NCBI GenBank assembly: GCA_034114085.1
Contig: JAXEWB010000045.1
Location: forward strand, 1-64,000
Direction of reading: 5' to 3'
Length of the DNA: 64,000 bases
DNA from: Spiro-02 sp034114085
GTDB taxonomy: Bacteria; Spirochaetota; Spirochaetia; Sphaerochaetales; Sphaerochaetaceae
The position numbers were made by a program, and so were the translations under genes. Position 1 is the first letter of the stretch. Each line of letters begins with the position of its first letter. Below are positions 15,486 to 24,440 of this stretch, piece by piece. Under the pieces are notes generated by a model. It was given only the letters and a program-made list of their open reading frames with translations. It was not told the origin of the DNA and ran no database searches.

Positions 15486-17228
15486 ATGTACCACTATCAT
15501 AGTTACCATAACTATGACCTGAAACCAATGACAAAGGTTGCAGGCCATGATGATGCTGTCCTTGCAGGATATGCAAGGATCACTGAAGAAATCATGTCAG
15601 TTTGTTCAGGCAGGAATAAGTCTGTCATTGCATGTGATGTATATCCATCTGTCAATGTCCATGCAATCGCAAATGGACTCGCAGGGTTGCATCCAGCCTT
15701 GACTCTCTATTCCGACGATTGCCTCTTGAGCCAATCCCAACTGGATGAAGTGTTCAGAGACTCGCTTTCAGAAGATCGGGTGTTTGGCTATATGACTTCA
15801 AAGACACTCTCTGATTGCTTTGACAAGATGCGCGTGGAATATCTGAATCGTCTTGTTGATGCATTGGACGCTGGTTTCATATTGGTCATCGGAACCGGCG
15901 CCTCTTCATTGGTCAAGCCAGACCTGGTTCTTTATTTTGACATCAACCGGTGGAACATCCAGCTTCAATATCGGGAGGGGGGGAGCAATTGGCTGTGGGA
16001 AAACCCTTCTGCACCGGTTCTGGAGAAATATAAGCGAGGCTTCTTCATTGAATGGCGGCTTGCTGACCGTGACAAAGACCGGATTTTTGCGACATCTGAT
16101 TATTTTGTTGATGCAAATGATAGTTCCAATCCAAAGATGATGGGACGTAATGCATTCATGGATGGGTTGCGGCAGGCTGTACATATGCCGCTGCGCATGC
16201 AGCCATATTTCGATCCGGGTGTCTGGGGTGGCCAATGGATGAAGCACACGTTCTCCCTCGACCCGACGAAGGAAAACTATGCATGGAGCTTTGATGGTGT
16301 TCCGGAAGAAAATAGCATCAATCTATCATATGGAACTGAATATGCATCATTTCCGATGATGGATGTCATTCTCGCGTATCCTGAAGCGTTGCTTGGACAT
16401 CGGAACTTAGCCCGGTTCGGCAGAGAATTCCCGATTCGCTTTGATCTGCTAGATACTATGGATGGACAGAATCTGTCATTGCAAGTACATCCGTTGACAG
16501 AATACATACAGCATACATTCGGGATGCATTATACACAGGATGAAAGTTATTATATCCTCGATGCGAAAGAGGGTGCCTATGTCTACATCGGGCTCAAGGA
16601 TGGGGTTGATCCGGCACAGATGGAGGAAGCCCTCAGACGCGCCCAACGTGGAGAGTCATCCTTTGATGCTGATGCGTATATCAACAAAGTGCCGGTCCAT
16701 ACCCATGACCATATCCTGATTCCTGCGGGGACTGTCCATTGTTCCGGTGCCGATACCATGGTTTTGGAAATCAGTGCTACCCCATATATCTTCACTTTCA
16801 AGTTATGGGATTGGAACCGGGTGGGACTGGATGGCATTCCGCGTCCGACTCATTTGGAGCATGGAATGCGCAACATCCAATGGGACCGGACGACAAAATG
16901 GGTCCAAAATCAGCTGGTCCACCAGGAACAGGAGCTTCTGCATACCGACAATGTCCATGTTGAGCGGACTGGATTGCATGAATGGGAGTTCATCGAGACA
17001 CGACGCTATTCCGTACATGGGTCATATCGGGTTGAAATGAGTGACAGCATGGATGTGTTGAATCTGGTTGAAGGATCACATGCATGGATCACAAGTCCTG
17101 ATGATGCATTCGGACCGTTTGAACTGCATTATGCTGAAACAGTCATCATCCCATCCTGTGTCCGCCGGTATTGCATTGAATCCACATCGCAAGAAGTGAA
17201 ACTGATTGTCGCTTCTGTCCGGAATTGA
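15486..17228 (+). CDS. Mannose-6-phosphate isomerase-like protein with extra N-terminal domain
   Basis: The 580-residue protein is nearly twice the length of ordinary class I ManA. Residues from about 245 on resemble ManA: L-S-L-Q-V-H-P (zinc ligands), E-S-Y-Y-I-L-D-A, and H-T-H-D-H-I-L-I-P-A-G-T-V-H. The first 230 residues form a separate alpha/beta domain with S-V-I-A-C-D-V-Y-P and I-G-T-G-A-S-S segments, somewhat like nucleoside-kinase folds but without a Walker A motif. It most likely converts mannose 6-phosphate to fructose 6-phosphate. The N-terminal domain is unassigned. A separate, ordinary manA starts at 63586. Confidence 0.75.
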   Translation: MYHYHSYHNYDLKPMTKVAGHDDAVLAGYARITEEIMSVCSGRNKSVIACDVYPSVNVHAIANGLAGLHPALTLYSDDCLLSQSQLDEVFRDSLSEDRVFGYMTSKTLSDCFDKMRVEYLNRLVDALDAGFILVIGTGASSLVKPDLVLYFDINRWNIQLQYREGGSNWLWENPSAPVLEKYKRGFFIEWRLADRDKDRIFATSDYFVDANDSSNPKMMGRNAFMDGLRQAVHMPLRMQPYFDPGVWGGQWMKHTFSLDPTKENYAWSFDGVPEENSINLSYGTEYASFPMMDVILAYPEALLGHRNLARFGREFPIRFDLLDTMDGQNLSLQVHPLTEYIQHTFGMHYTQDESYYILDAKEGAYVYIGLKDGVDPAQMEEALRRAQRGESSFDADAYINKVPVHTHDHILIPAGTVHCSGADTMVLEISATPYIFTFKLWDWNRVGLDGIPRPTHLEHGMRNIQWDRTTKWVQNQLVHQEQELLHTDNVHVERTGLHEWEFIETRRYSVHGSYRVEMSDSMDVLNLVEGSHAWITSPDDAFGPFELHYAETVIIPSCVRRYCIESTSQEVKLIVASVRN

Positions 17229-17239
17229 AGGAGCCATTG

Positions 17240-18763
17240 ATGAAAAAACCGCATATAGTCTTCATCTGCACAGACCAACAGCGTGTTGATACGTTGCGAT
17301 CATATGATCTGGACACTCTATGCAAATGTCCCAATCTGGATATCCTGGCTGCACAGAGCATACGTTTCTCCAATGCATATGCATCATGTCCAGTCTGTTC
17401 TCCTGCACGATCGAGCATGCAATGTGGGCTATATCCTTCGCGCACAGGCATCGAGACGAATACATTCCAAGCTGGATGCCGGACACATGAAATCGCGGAT
17501 GCTCCATATCTTTTGTCTCGCCGGTTGAGTCGTTGTGGATATGCTGTCGGCTATACCGGGAAATGGCATCTGGGAGTTGGTGTCGACAAAACATCAGCGG
17601 AAGGTGTCGGCCTGGTCCAGGCTTGGAAGGAACAGCATGATATGTCAGTCGTTCCATATCTGGACTATGGAACAATGCCCACGGATGTGGGATATATCGG
17701 TGATGACTTTCCAGGCCATGGCAATGGAGGATGGAAATATCCCCAATTCCTCGAATATCTGCAGAATGCAGGCCGGAGCCTTGTTATGGAGGATACGACA
17801 CCTCCAAAGTTGGAAGGGGACCATACGACATTCGGTGAAATCCGAAGCGGTGAGGAGAGCACTGTCGAATACTTTTTGGTCGACCGTGCCATCGCATTGA
17901 CAAAAGAGATGTTGGATTCCGGCAAGCCTCTCTATATGAACCTCAATTTTTGGGGTCCGCATGAACCGTTCTATGCTCCCACTGAATATCTAGATATATA
18001 TCGAAATATGTCCATTCCTCCCTGGAAGAGCTTTGGTGAGGATCCGAGCATCCAGCCCCAGATACTGAACTTGATCCGAAAGCCTGAAGCATCATGGGAT
18101 TTCTTTGAAGAATCATTACGCCATTATTATGCCTGCATGACGCTGATTGATGCACAGGTGGGAAGATATCTTGCGTTCCTCAAGGATGCAGGAATCTATG
18201 ATGACACAATGATCATATTCAGTTCGGACCACGGCGATTACCAAGGGGCGCATGGTAAATTGGAAAACAAAGGATATGGGTTGTATGATGAGACGGCAAA
18301 AATCCCCTTGTTGATCAAACCCGCCTCACCTGATCCGAAATGTATGGAGCAACCGGCATTGGTAGGCACATGTGATATATATGCGACAATCCTCAAAGCT
18401 GCCTGCTATACTGATGATGATGGTTTCGGATATGGGGATGGACGGCCATTGAATGGGTTCTTTGATTCTGGTGACCAGCCATGGCAGAATGTAATTGTCA
18501 CTGAAGCAACAGGAGTGTTTCCAATCATTGAGACCCAGCGTATGTATCGCAAAGGGACATACAAGTATATATTCTTCAGTTCTGGACGGGAACAACTCTT
18601 TGATATGGAATCGGATCCAGATGAATTGAATGACCTGAGTTCTTCAGAGGTTGTTCTGCTTGGAGAAATGCGTCATTCGTTTGCATGTTGGCTGAAACCA
18701 AAGATGCCACATTTCTATGCATTCTATTGCAAATATTGGAGCATTGAAGAATGGAATAGATGA
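17240..18763 (+). CDS. Sulfatase, Cys-type (needs formylglycine maturation)
   Basis: The 507-residue protein starts at ATG 17240, six bases behind gaaggag. T-D-Q-Q-R near residue 11 contains metal ligands. C53-S-P-A-R is the sulfatase signature whose Cys is oxidised to formylglycine, and T-G-K-W-H-L-G and S-S-D-H-G-D complete the active site. There is no signal peptide, so sulfate ester is removed inside the cell, presumably from imported sulfated mannosides. No anaerobic maturase (anSME) gene lies in the window, so the partner must be elsewhere. It is the last gene of the operon. Confidence 0.88.
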   Translation: MKKPHIVFICTDQQRVDTLRSYDLDTLCKCPNLDILAAQSIRFSNAYASCPVCSPARSSMQCGLYPSRTGIETNTFQAGCRTHEIADAPYLLSRRLSRCGYAVGYTGKWHLGVGVDKTSAEGVGLVQAWKEQHDMSVVPYLDYGTMPTDVGYIGDDFPGHGNGGWKYPQFLEYLQNAGRSLVMEDTTPPKLEGDHTTFGEIRSGEESTVEYFLVDRAIALTKEMLDSGKPLYMNLNFWGPHEPFYAPTEYLDIYRNMSIPPWKSFGEDPSIQPQILNLIRKPEASWDFFEESLRHYYACMTLIDAQVGRYLAFLKDAGIYDDTMIIFSSDHGDYQGAHGKLENKGYGLYDETAKIPLLIKPASPDPKCMEQPALVGTCDIYATILKAACYTDDDGFGYGDGRPLNGFFDSGDQPWQNVIVTEATGVFPIIETQRMYRKGTYKYIFFSSGREQLFDMESDPDELNDLSSSEVVLLGEMRHSFACWLKPKMPHFYAFYCKYWSIEEWNR

Positions 18764-18939
18764 ACTGGGCACCGAATGCATTGATGAACCGTCCGGCAGG
18801 TGAGGGATGTACCAAGACCATTGGTTGGAACTATCTTCGATTCCTGCCGACATATGGATCATCGTATGCAACTGAATGCACAGCAAGACCTCGGATGCAT
18901 CTGACATGCGGGATATTGCTTCCTGGCACCATCGGACGA

Positions 18940-19363
18940 TCATGTGAAGAGGATGCCATGTCTCTCGGACCGTCTAATGAGCACGACAGCGACCAACAGT
19001 ACAATTGCTTCGTATATCGCAAAGGCATACCAGACCATCTCACTTCCAAAGAGACGTGGAATAGCCAGAATCATGATTGTATTCATGATGAAAGACCGAA
19101 GGACATTGATGATATCCGCCTTCCTGATCATTTCTTCCGAAACGAATGGCGACGACAGTGACGCCACCAATGGTCGTCAACTGGAACAGTGCATTCACAA
19201 TCATGACAAACGGCATCATGAGGTTGACGGCCCCCAATGCATTGGTGCCGACACCTCTTCCAACGAAAATGCCATCAATGATGGTGAAAAGAAAGAAACT
19301 GATGCTTCCCAACATCGTCGGGACGACATATTTCAGAAGATTGTTTGTTCGTGTGCTATGCAT
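18940..19363 (-). pseudogene. MATE efflux protein with large internal deletion
   Basis: The N-terminal part (start 19363, behind gaggtggacc) reads L-L-K-Y-V-V-P-T-M-L-G-S-I-S-F and T-I-I-D-G-I-F-V-G-R-G-V-G, typical of the first two MATE helices. After about 65 residues the frame changes, and only the C-terminal helices remain (V-L-R-S-F-I-M-N-T-I, then the end of the protein at 18940). Some 280 residues of the usual 450 are missing. It cannot make a working transporter. An intact paralogue lies at 24441-25814. Confidence 0.7.
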
Positions 19364-19641
19364 GGTCCACCTCATCCTCATGCATCGTGCATAATGCGGC
19401 TTCCTTGATGCTGATGTTGGATGCATTGATTCACAGGTTTCGCTTTCCCCACTTCCCGTCAGCATGGAAGTTGGAACAGGCGAAGCACTCCTGGTCGAAT
19501 GCCACGCTCTTGTGTGTCAATCTCAGGTTCAGGCAAGCCTCTGGGTGAACTTTCCAAGTATTTTTGCCATATCAGTGATGAAGTGGCACTGCAAGCTCAA
19601 CGGACAGGAGCCGCTTCCTTTCATTTTGCTTGCGTAACGCC

Positions 19642-20070
19642 TCAAATAACATAGTCTCCAACGTCGTACTCGTGCGCCAGGTCAGCTACCGTGATCCCCT
19701 CGAAATATCGCAGGATCAGATCGTCAAGCCCTTTCCACATGGACAGCGTTCTGCAAGTCGCCGCACGCGGGCATGGACGGCTTCCCGGTGCAAGGCATGC
19801 TACGGCGGAGAGTGTACCTTCTGTCAGTAGCAGTATGTCACTGACGCGATAAGACGAAGCGGGCTGGTTCAACCGGTAGCCGCCGCCCTTTCCATGAAGA
19901 CCATCGACCATGCCAGCCTTGGACAGGATTGCCATGATTCCTTCCATGTATTTTTGGGATATGCCTTGGCGTCGGGCTATTTCCTTCAGCGGAATGCGCT
20001 GTCCATTGGCATGTTCGGCTAAATCAATCATGACCCGGATGGCGTACCGTCCCTTTGTTGATACCAGCAT
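19642..20070 (-). CDS. Rrf2-family regulator with three-Cys cluster motif
   Basis: The 142-residue protein has the Rrf2 winged helix (M-L-V-S-T-K-G-R-Y-A-I-R, I-A-R-R-Q-G-I-S-Q-K-Y-M-E) and the L-H-G-K-G-G-G-Y-R-L wing. Cys92, Cys100 and Cys106 have the spacing used by Fe-S binding members such as IscR and NsrR, whereas CymR-type sulfur regulators lack these Cys. It lies 84 bases downstream of cysK on the same strand. It may therefore link cysteine synthesis or Fe-S status to expression of this operon. Confidence 0.85.
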   Translation of the reverse strand: MLVSTKGRYAIRVMIDLAEHANGQRIPLKEIARRQGISQKYMEGIMAILSKAGMVDGLHGKGGGYRLNQPASSYRVSDILLLTEGTLSAVACLAPGSRPCPRAATCRTLSMWKGLDDLILRYFEGITVADLAHEYDVGDYVI

Positions 20071-20154
20071 CGTGTCTCCTCCCCCCTTTTTGCATAGGCA
20101 TGGCCACCCGATAGCAGTCCTGGGCGCTTCCGAGTGGCCATGGATTGGTTTTGT

Positions 20155-21087
20155 CTATTCCGCGAAAAGGGGGGTGGACAAATACCGGTCGCCCGTATCG
20201 GGGAGCAGTACGACGATGGTCTTGCCCGCGTTCTCCGGCCTTTTCGCAACCTTGATGGCTACGCTGACTGCCGCCCCTGATGAGATTCCCACCAGAATGC
20301 CTTCGCTCTTGCCGATACGACGTGTTGTGTCGAACGCCTCATCGGTCGTTACAGTTTGGATTTCATCATAGACGCCCGTATCCAGTACTGTGGGAACGAA
20401 ACCTGCGCCGATACCTTGGATTTTATGCGGCCCCGGTTTTCCCCCAGAGAGGACGGGGGAGTCGGACGGCTCGACTGCGATGACCTGTATGTCGGGATTT
20501 CGTTCCTTGAGGTATTTCCCGACGCCCGAGACAGTGCCGCCAGTACCGACCCCCGCAATGAAAATATCAACTGTGCCATCCGTATCGTTCCAAATTTCCG
20601 GACCTGTCGTCTCATAGTGGGTCTTGGGGTTTGCACTGTTGGTAAACTGGCTTGGAATGAAGGAATGGGGAATCGTGCTTGCAAGCTCCTCAGCCTTTGC
20701 GATAGCTCCCTTCATTCCTTTGGAACCTTCAGACAAAACTAGTTCGGCGCCATAGGCCTTCATCAATTGCCGTCTCTCGACCGACATGGTTTCCGGCATT
20801 ACAATGATGGTTCGGTATCCTTTTGCCGCTGCGATAGATGCGAGGCCAATGCCCGTATTGCCTGAAGTCGGTTCGATGATCACGGAATCCCGTGACAGCC
20901 TGCCGTTTTTCTCGGCATCTTCAATCATCGCTTTTGCAATGCGATCCTTGACCGAGCCCGCCGGGTTGAGATATTCAAGCTTGACGATGATATGGGCATC
21001 CAGCCCATCGTCTCGCTCGATATGTGTCAGTTCCAGCAATGGTGTGTTGCCGACAAGTTCGTCGGCGGAAGAATGGATTCGTGCCAT
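20155..21087 (-). CDS. cysK: Cysteine synthase A (O-acetylserine sulfhydrylase)
   Basis: The 310-residue PLP enzyme starts at ATG 21087, which has an aaggag site; a longer in-frame extension is leader sequence. K47 in N-P-A-G-S-V-K-D-R binds PLP, P-T-S-G-N-T-G-I-G binds the substrate carboxylate, and G-V-G-T-G-G-T-V-S-G binds the PLP phosphate. It makes cysteine from O-acetylserine and sulfide. No cysE gene is visible nearby. An Rrf2 regulator gene follows in the same direction. Confidence 0.93.
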   Translation of the reverse strand: MARIHSSADELVGNTPLLELTHIERDDGLDAHIIVKLEYLNPAGSVKDRIAKAMIEDAEKNGRLSRDSVIIEPTSGNTGIGLASIAAAKGYRTIIVMPETMSVERRQLMKAYGAELVLSEGSKGMKGAIAKAEELASTIPHSFIPSQFTNSANPKTHYETTGPEIWNDTDGTVDIFIAGVGTGGTVSGVGKYLKERNPDIQVIAVEPSDSPVLSGGKPGPHKIQGIGAGFVPTVLDTGVYDEIQTVTTDEAFDTTRRIGKSEGILVGISSGAAVSVAIKVAKRPENAGKTIVVLLPDTGDRYLSTPLFAE

Positions 21088-21283
21088 AATGATACTCCTT
21101 CTCACTTTGTACGGATGATACCGACATCCCGAATCTCGAACGGTGTCGTTTGATATATATAATGATTCAACCAGCGGGTGAACAACAGGTTCGCATGACT
21201 GCGCCATGTGACGGATGGTCGCACATGGGTTCAATCCTGCAATTCTCTCTGACAAGCCGTGGATATATGAATGACATTTTATG

Positions 21284-21342
21284 CCTACCTATATACATAG
21301 TCTGTTGGTAGGTAATATATGGGGAATCAATAATCATGTCAA
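21284..21342 (-). promoter_or_regulatory. cysK promoter with flanking inverted repeat and long leader
   Basis: On the minus strand TTGACA (21342-21337) and TATATT (21319-21314) have 17-base spacing. A cctacc/ggtagg inverted repeat (21284-21289 and 21307-21312) lies at and just below the start site and could bind the Rrf2 protein. The mRNA leader to 21087 is about 220 bases. I do not recognise a T-box or SAM riboswitch in it. Confidence 0.65.
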
Positions 21343-21636
21343 TAGAGAATCAAAGGACGCTGGTTTAAATTTGGATTTTCCGGATTATGGATGATATATG
21401 GAATAAATCCTCTGCGAGAGCGGTCTGTCGCCGATGGGGGAATGCATGATGAATGGAATGGAGTCTGTGTGCTATTGTGTATTGACTTTGGGGATAGACC
21501 AGAAAAGGGCGAGGGGCTTGCTTCCCTGCTCGCTTTTACTATGAGAACTTTGATGCTACATTCGCATCAAATGAAAAAACGGTCAAATTATTGACCGGCA
21601 CATTCGAATTATAATCTAATTTGAATACAGTAGGAG
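21343..21636. other. Intergenic region upstream of the esterase
   Basis: No gene is supported here. A GC-rich imperfect hairpin lies near 21505-21540. A -10-like tataat at about 21610 with an upstream ttgacc may serve the esterase, but the spacing is short. Confidence 0.4.
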
Positions 21637-21642
21637 ATGCAC

Positions 21643-22635
21643 ATGCATATTGCACGACAGATGATCAATCCTGAACTACGTGCGAGGGGAACCCTAATCA
21701 GATTTTTCTGGCCCTCCTTTTCCCTCCGCAAGTTCCGTTTTTGCAATGCCGTGCTAGACAAGTTCGGCAAAGACCATGCATTTTCCAAGAGCTTTTCCTA
21801 CGAACAAGTATATATTCCTCGCAACGATGGTTCCTTGCTGCGGCTGTGCGTCTACACTCCGAAGAACGCTATCCCGGAACGACGGCACACCCCCGTACCC
21901 GGCCTGCTCTGGCTTCATGGCGGAGGATATGCGATTGGAATTCCTGAACAGGACTATCTATTCATTGAACGGTTCATCGAGGCTTCGGACTGTGTAGTCG
22001 TCTCGCCCGACTATACTCGGTCGGTGGACGCCCCATATCCCGCCGCATTGGACGACTGCTATCTTGCCCTGCGATGGCTGAAAGAACATTGGATAGACTA
22101 TGGCGTCCGTTCCGACCAGTTGTTTGTCGGTGGCGATAGTGCGGGAGGAGGGCTTGCCGCCGCGTTGTGTCTGTACGCACGTGACAAGGGCGAGATCTCC
22201 ATAGCATTCCAGATGCCGTTATATCCTATGCTGGACGACAGGCCGACTGGTTCCTCGTTGAGCAATGACGCGCCAGTCTGGAACACTGTCTCGAATGACC
22301 TCGCATGGAAACTGTACCTGGGGGAACTGTTCGGGACTGAACATGTGCCCAAATATGCCGCTCCCGCCAGAGAGACTGACTATGCCGGTCTGCCGCCGAC
22401 ACTCACTTTTGTCGGGAGCGTCGAACCGTTTAGGGATGAAACGATCCAGTATGTCGAAATGCTACGGGACGCAGGAGTAGAGACTGCTTTTCAGGTGTAC
22501 GACGGTTGTTTCCATGCGTTTGAGTTGGTCGGGCGCAGGACCGACATCGGGCGACAGGCGATAGAATTCCTGATATCCGGCTTCAAGCATGCCGTCGCGA
22601 CGTATAGAAAGGCGCAACCAGACGGGGACACCTGA
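21643..22635 (+). CDS. Alpha/beta hydrolase, HSL-type esterase
   Basis: The 330-residue protein starts at ATG 21643 (aggag six bases upstream); ATG 21637 is too close to that site. H-G-G-G-Y at 92-96 is the oxyanion hole of hormone-sensitive-lipase-type esterases. G-D-S-A-G at 164-168 holds the nucleophile Ser166, and C-F-H-A-F-E near residue 291 holds the catalytic His. There is no signal peptide. It should hydrolyse short-chain esters or deacetylate sugars. Neither neighbour suggests a substrate. Confidence 0.85.
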   Translation: MHIARQMINPELRARGTLIRFFWPSFSLRKFRFCNAVLDKFGKDHAFSKSFSYEQVYIPRNDGSLLRLCVYTPKNAIPERRHTPVPGLLWLHGGGYAIGIPEQDYLFIERFIEASDCVVVSPDYTRSVDAPYPAALDDCYLALRWLKEHWIDYGVRSDQLFVGGDSAGGGLAAALCLYARDKGEISIAFQMPLYPMLDDRPTGSSLSNDAPVWNTVSNDLAWKLYLGELFGTEHVPKYAAPARETDYAGLPPTLTFVGSVEPFRDETIQYVEMLRDAGVETAFQVYDGCFHAFELVGRRTDIGRQAIEFLISGFKHAVATYRKAQPDGDT

Positions 22636-22712
22636 TATGCTACGTGAGAAGGCTACCATTTGCCGTCATACGGTAGAGGAAAGATATGTCGGAGACGGCG
22701 GTCATCCCGCCG

Positions 22713-23978
22713 TCACGTACTTACGTGATAGATATCCTCGATGGAAGTGATTGAAACAGTAATCGTGTCAGACCATTGTCCGGCAAGAAGATTTTCTGCG
22801 GATCGCTTGAGGTTTTGCACCTTCAATTGCGCCTGTGAGTCAGCTTGCTCGCCGACGTACCATATGTATTTCTGTCCCTTCTTTATCGGATCCGCGCCAT
22901 GTGGCGTGAACAGCAAATCATATGTCAGCTTGCCTCCGATGTCGTTTGCATGTTTCATGTAGAAGTCAGAACCTGGGGTTGGATCCGATGAATCCGTGAA
23001 CTCATACGCCACGGAAAACTGTCTGTTGCCGATGATTCCGCTATCGGTGGTGAGTTCTGCGTTCGCGATGACTTGCGCTGAATTCGTATATGGATTGAGA
23101 TTAGCCGCGAGATCCGTCGGCTCAAAGAGAAAGTGCCAGTTGACCTGTGCGACAGTACCCGGTTCCACATTGTAGCATATGCCGTTGATCGCCGTATCTT
23201 CATTGAACGGACTATATCCGGCCAAGCCTGAACCTGCGGTTTCATACCTGTTTGTCCCTATCCCATTGCATCGGTACGACCATTTCTCGATATCCCTGAA
23301 ATTCGGTTCAAGCCGCCCCCTATGGTCGTTGTCAAGAATCAGATTGGGCGCGTAGATATCTGTCGTGACCAAATAGAAATCGATGGTATTTCCGGGCTCG
23401 AATCTTCGATTGGTATTTTTGAATATGGCGGGGTTTGTGGAAGAGCTGAAGCCTCCTCCCGAATACGAAAGGTTCTGGAAAAAAGTTCCACTGGCCGACC
23501 TGACGATGCATGCCAGCTGCACATGTTTTGAACCGCTGTTGCCGTTTGCGTCGGTATATACCATGTCGCATTCATTGGTAAGCCTATTGTAAGCGGAAAC
23601 ATTATGGGCCTGCATGTACAATTGATGCAGATAGGTCGTGGAACCGATCATTCTCTGTATTTGCGCATCGGAGTATTTCTCCGGAAACGTGGAGGTGATT
23701 CCCGTATTGAAGCCCACAAGGGTAAGCGTCCCCAGATACGCTACGGCTTTGCCGGACATATATCCAGTAGTGTCCGCTTGGAAATATGTGGTGTCCGCGG
23801 GAGCGTATGAAAAAATCGCGGGAAGTGAATTTACAAAGACGAGCGTCCCGTTCGTCGGATCAGATTCTGGTTCTCCCAGATCGGTATCCCTGTAGTCATA
23901 GTTGGCGCCGAACGCGAAAGTCGTAAATGTTATCAATAATGTGACAGTCAGTATAGCCTTTTTCGTATTGCTCTTCAT
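22713..23978 (-). CDS. Secreted protein of unknown function
   Basis: The 421-residue protein starts at ATG 23978, followed by a classical signal peptide (L-T-V-T-L-L-I-T-F-T-T-F-A-F-G-A). The mature part is rich in Ser, Thr, Asn and Tyr and appears all-beta. Its end, L-L-A-G-Q-W-S-D-T-I-T-V-S-I-T, resembles the last strands of chaperone-usher-like or spore-coat-U domains (A-G-x-Y-S-D-T-V-T-V-T-I). Four or so Cys may form disulfides. It stands alone, so no function can be assigned. A surface or matrix role is possible. Confidence 0.65.
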   Translation of the reverse strand: MKSNTKKAILTVTLLITFTTFAFGANYDYRDTDLGEPESDPTNGTLVFVNSLPAIFSYAPADTTYFQADTTGYMSGKAVAYLGTLTLVGFNTGITSTFPEKYSDAQIQRMIGSTTYLHQLYMQAHNVSAYNRLTNECDMVYTDANGNSGSKHVQLACIVRSASGTFFQNLSYSGGGFSSSTNPAIFKNTNRRFEPGNTIDFYLVTTDIYAPNLILDNDHRGRLEPNFRDIEKWSYRCNGIGTNRYETAGSGLAGYSPFNEDTAINGICYNVEPGTVAQVNWHFLFEPTDLAANLNPYTNSAQVIANAELTTDSGIIGNRQFSVAYEFTDSSDPTPGSDFYMKHANDIGGKLTYDLLFTPHGADPIKKGQKYIWYVGEQADSQAQLKVQNLKRSAENLLAGQWSDTITVSITSIEDIYHVST

Positions 23979-24044
23979 GGTACGATTCCTTGCTGAATGG
24001 AGAGTATTGTCGCTCCATCGTCGCATACGTGCGATCCGAGCCAT

Positions 24045-24440
24045 TTCTCTAGCACAGTTTCTGATTTTACTGCGGGCTTTGACTTGGAATAATACTTATT
24101 CTATACGAATTACAACGACTTGATATAGTGGACGACTAGTTGTTTTTGCCAAGTTTTACCGTCTTTTGGCCGTGAATTGCAATGAAGACAGTCTTATGAT
24201 TGGAAAATTCACGCAATATGTTCTTTACTAAAAACTGCGTTTCGAGATTTATATTCCGGTGACGATAGTATGGACTGGGAACAGCGACGCTCTGTCGCTG
24301 TTCACTGAACTATAGTCTCTGCAAAGAGTTGATCTGACGTTGCAGTCGTTATCACAGGCAATCGGCGGCAACGTGATCCATGTCTTATGAATTGGAATCT
24401 GTCATTACGGGCTACCCGTGCGTTACCAGCCGTATGTCTG
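24045..24440. other. Intergenic region between secreted protein and MATE genes
   Basis: I see no gene. The part near 24085-24125 is AT-rich and on the minus strand holds a ttgtaa and tattat pair that could be the promoter for the secreted protein. A short gcgacgctctgtcgc hairpin is at about 24285. Confidence 0.35.

Noticed and set aside
18760..19161. Plus-strand frame following the sulfatase gene
   Set aside because: It is antisense to the decayed MATE gene and has no coding character of its own.
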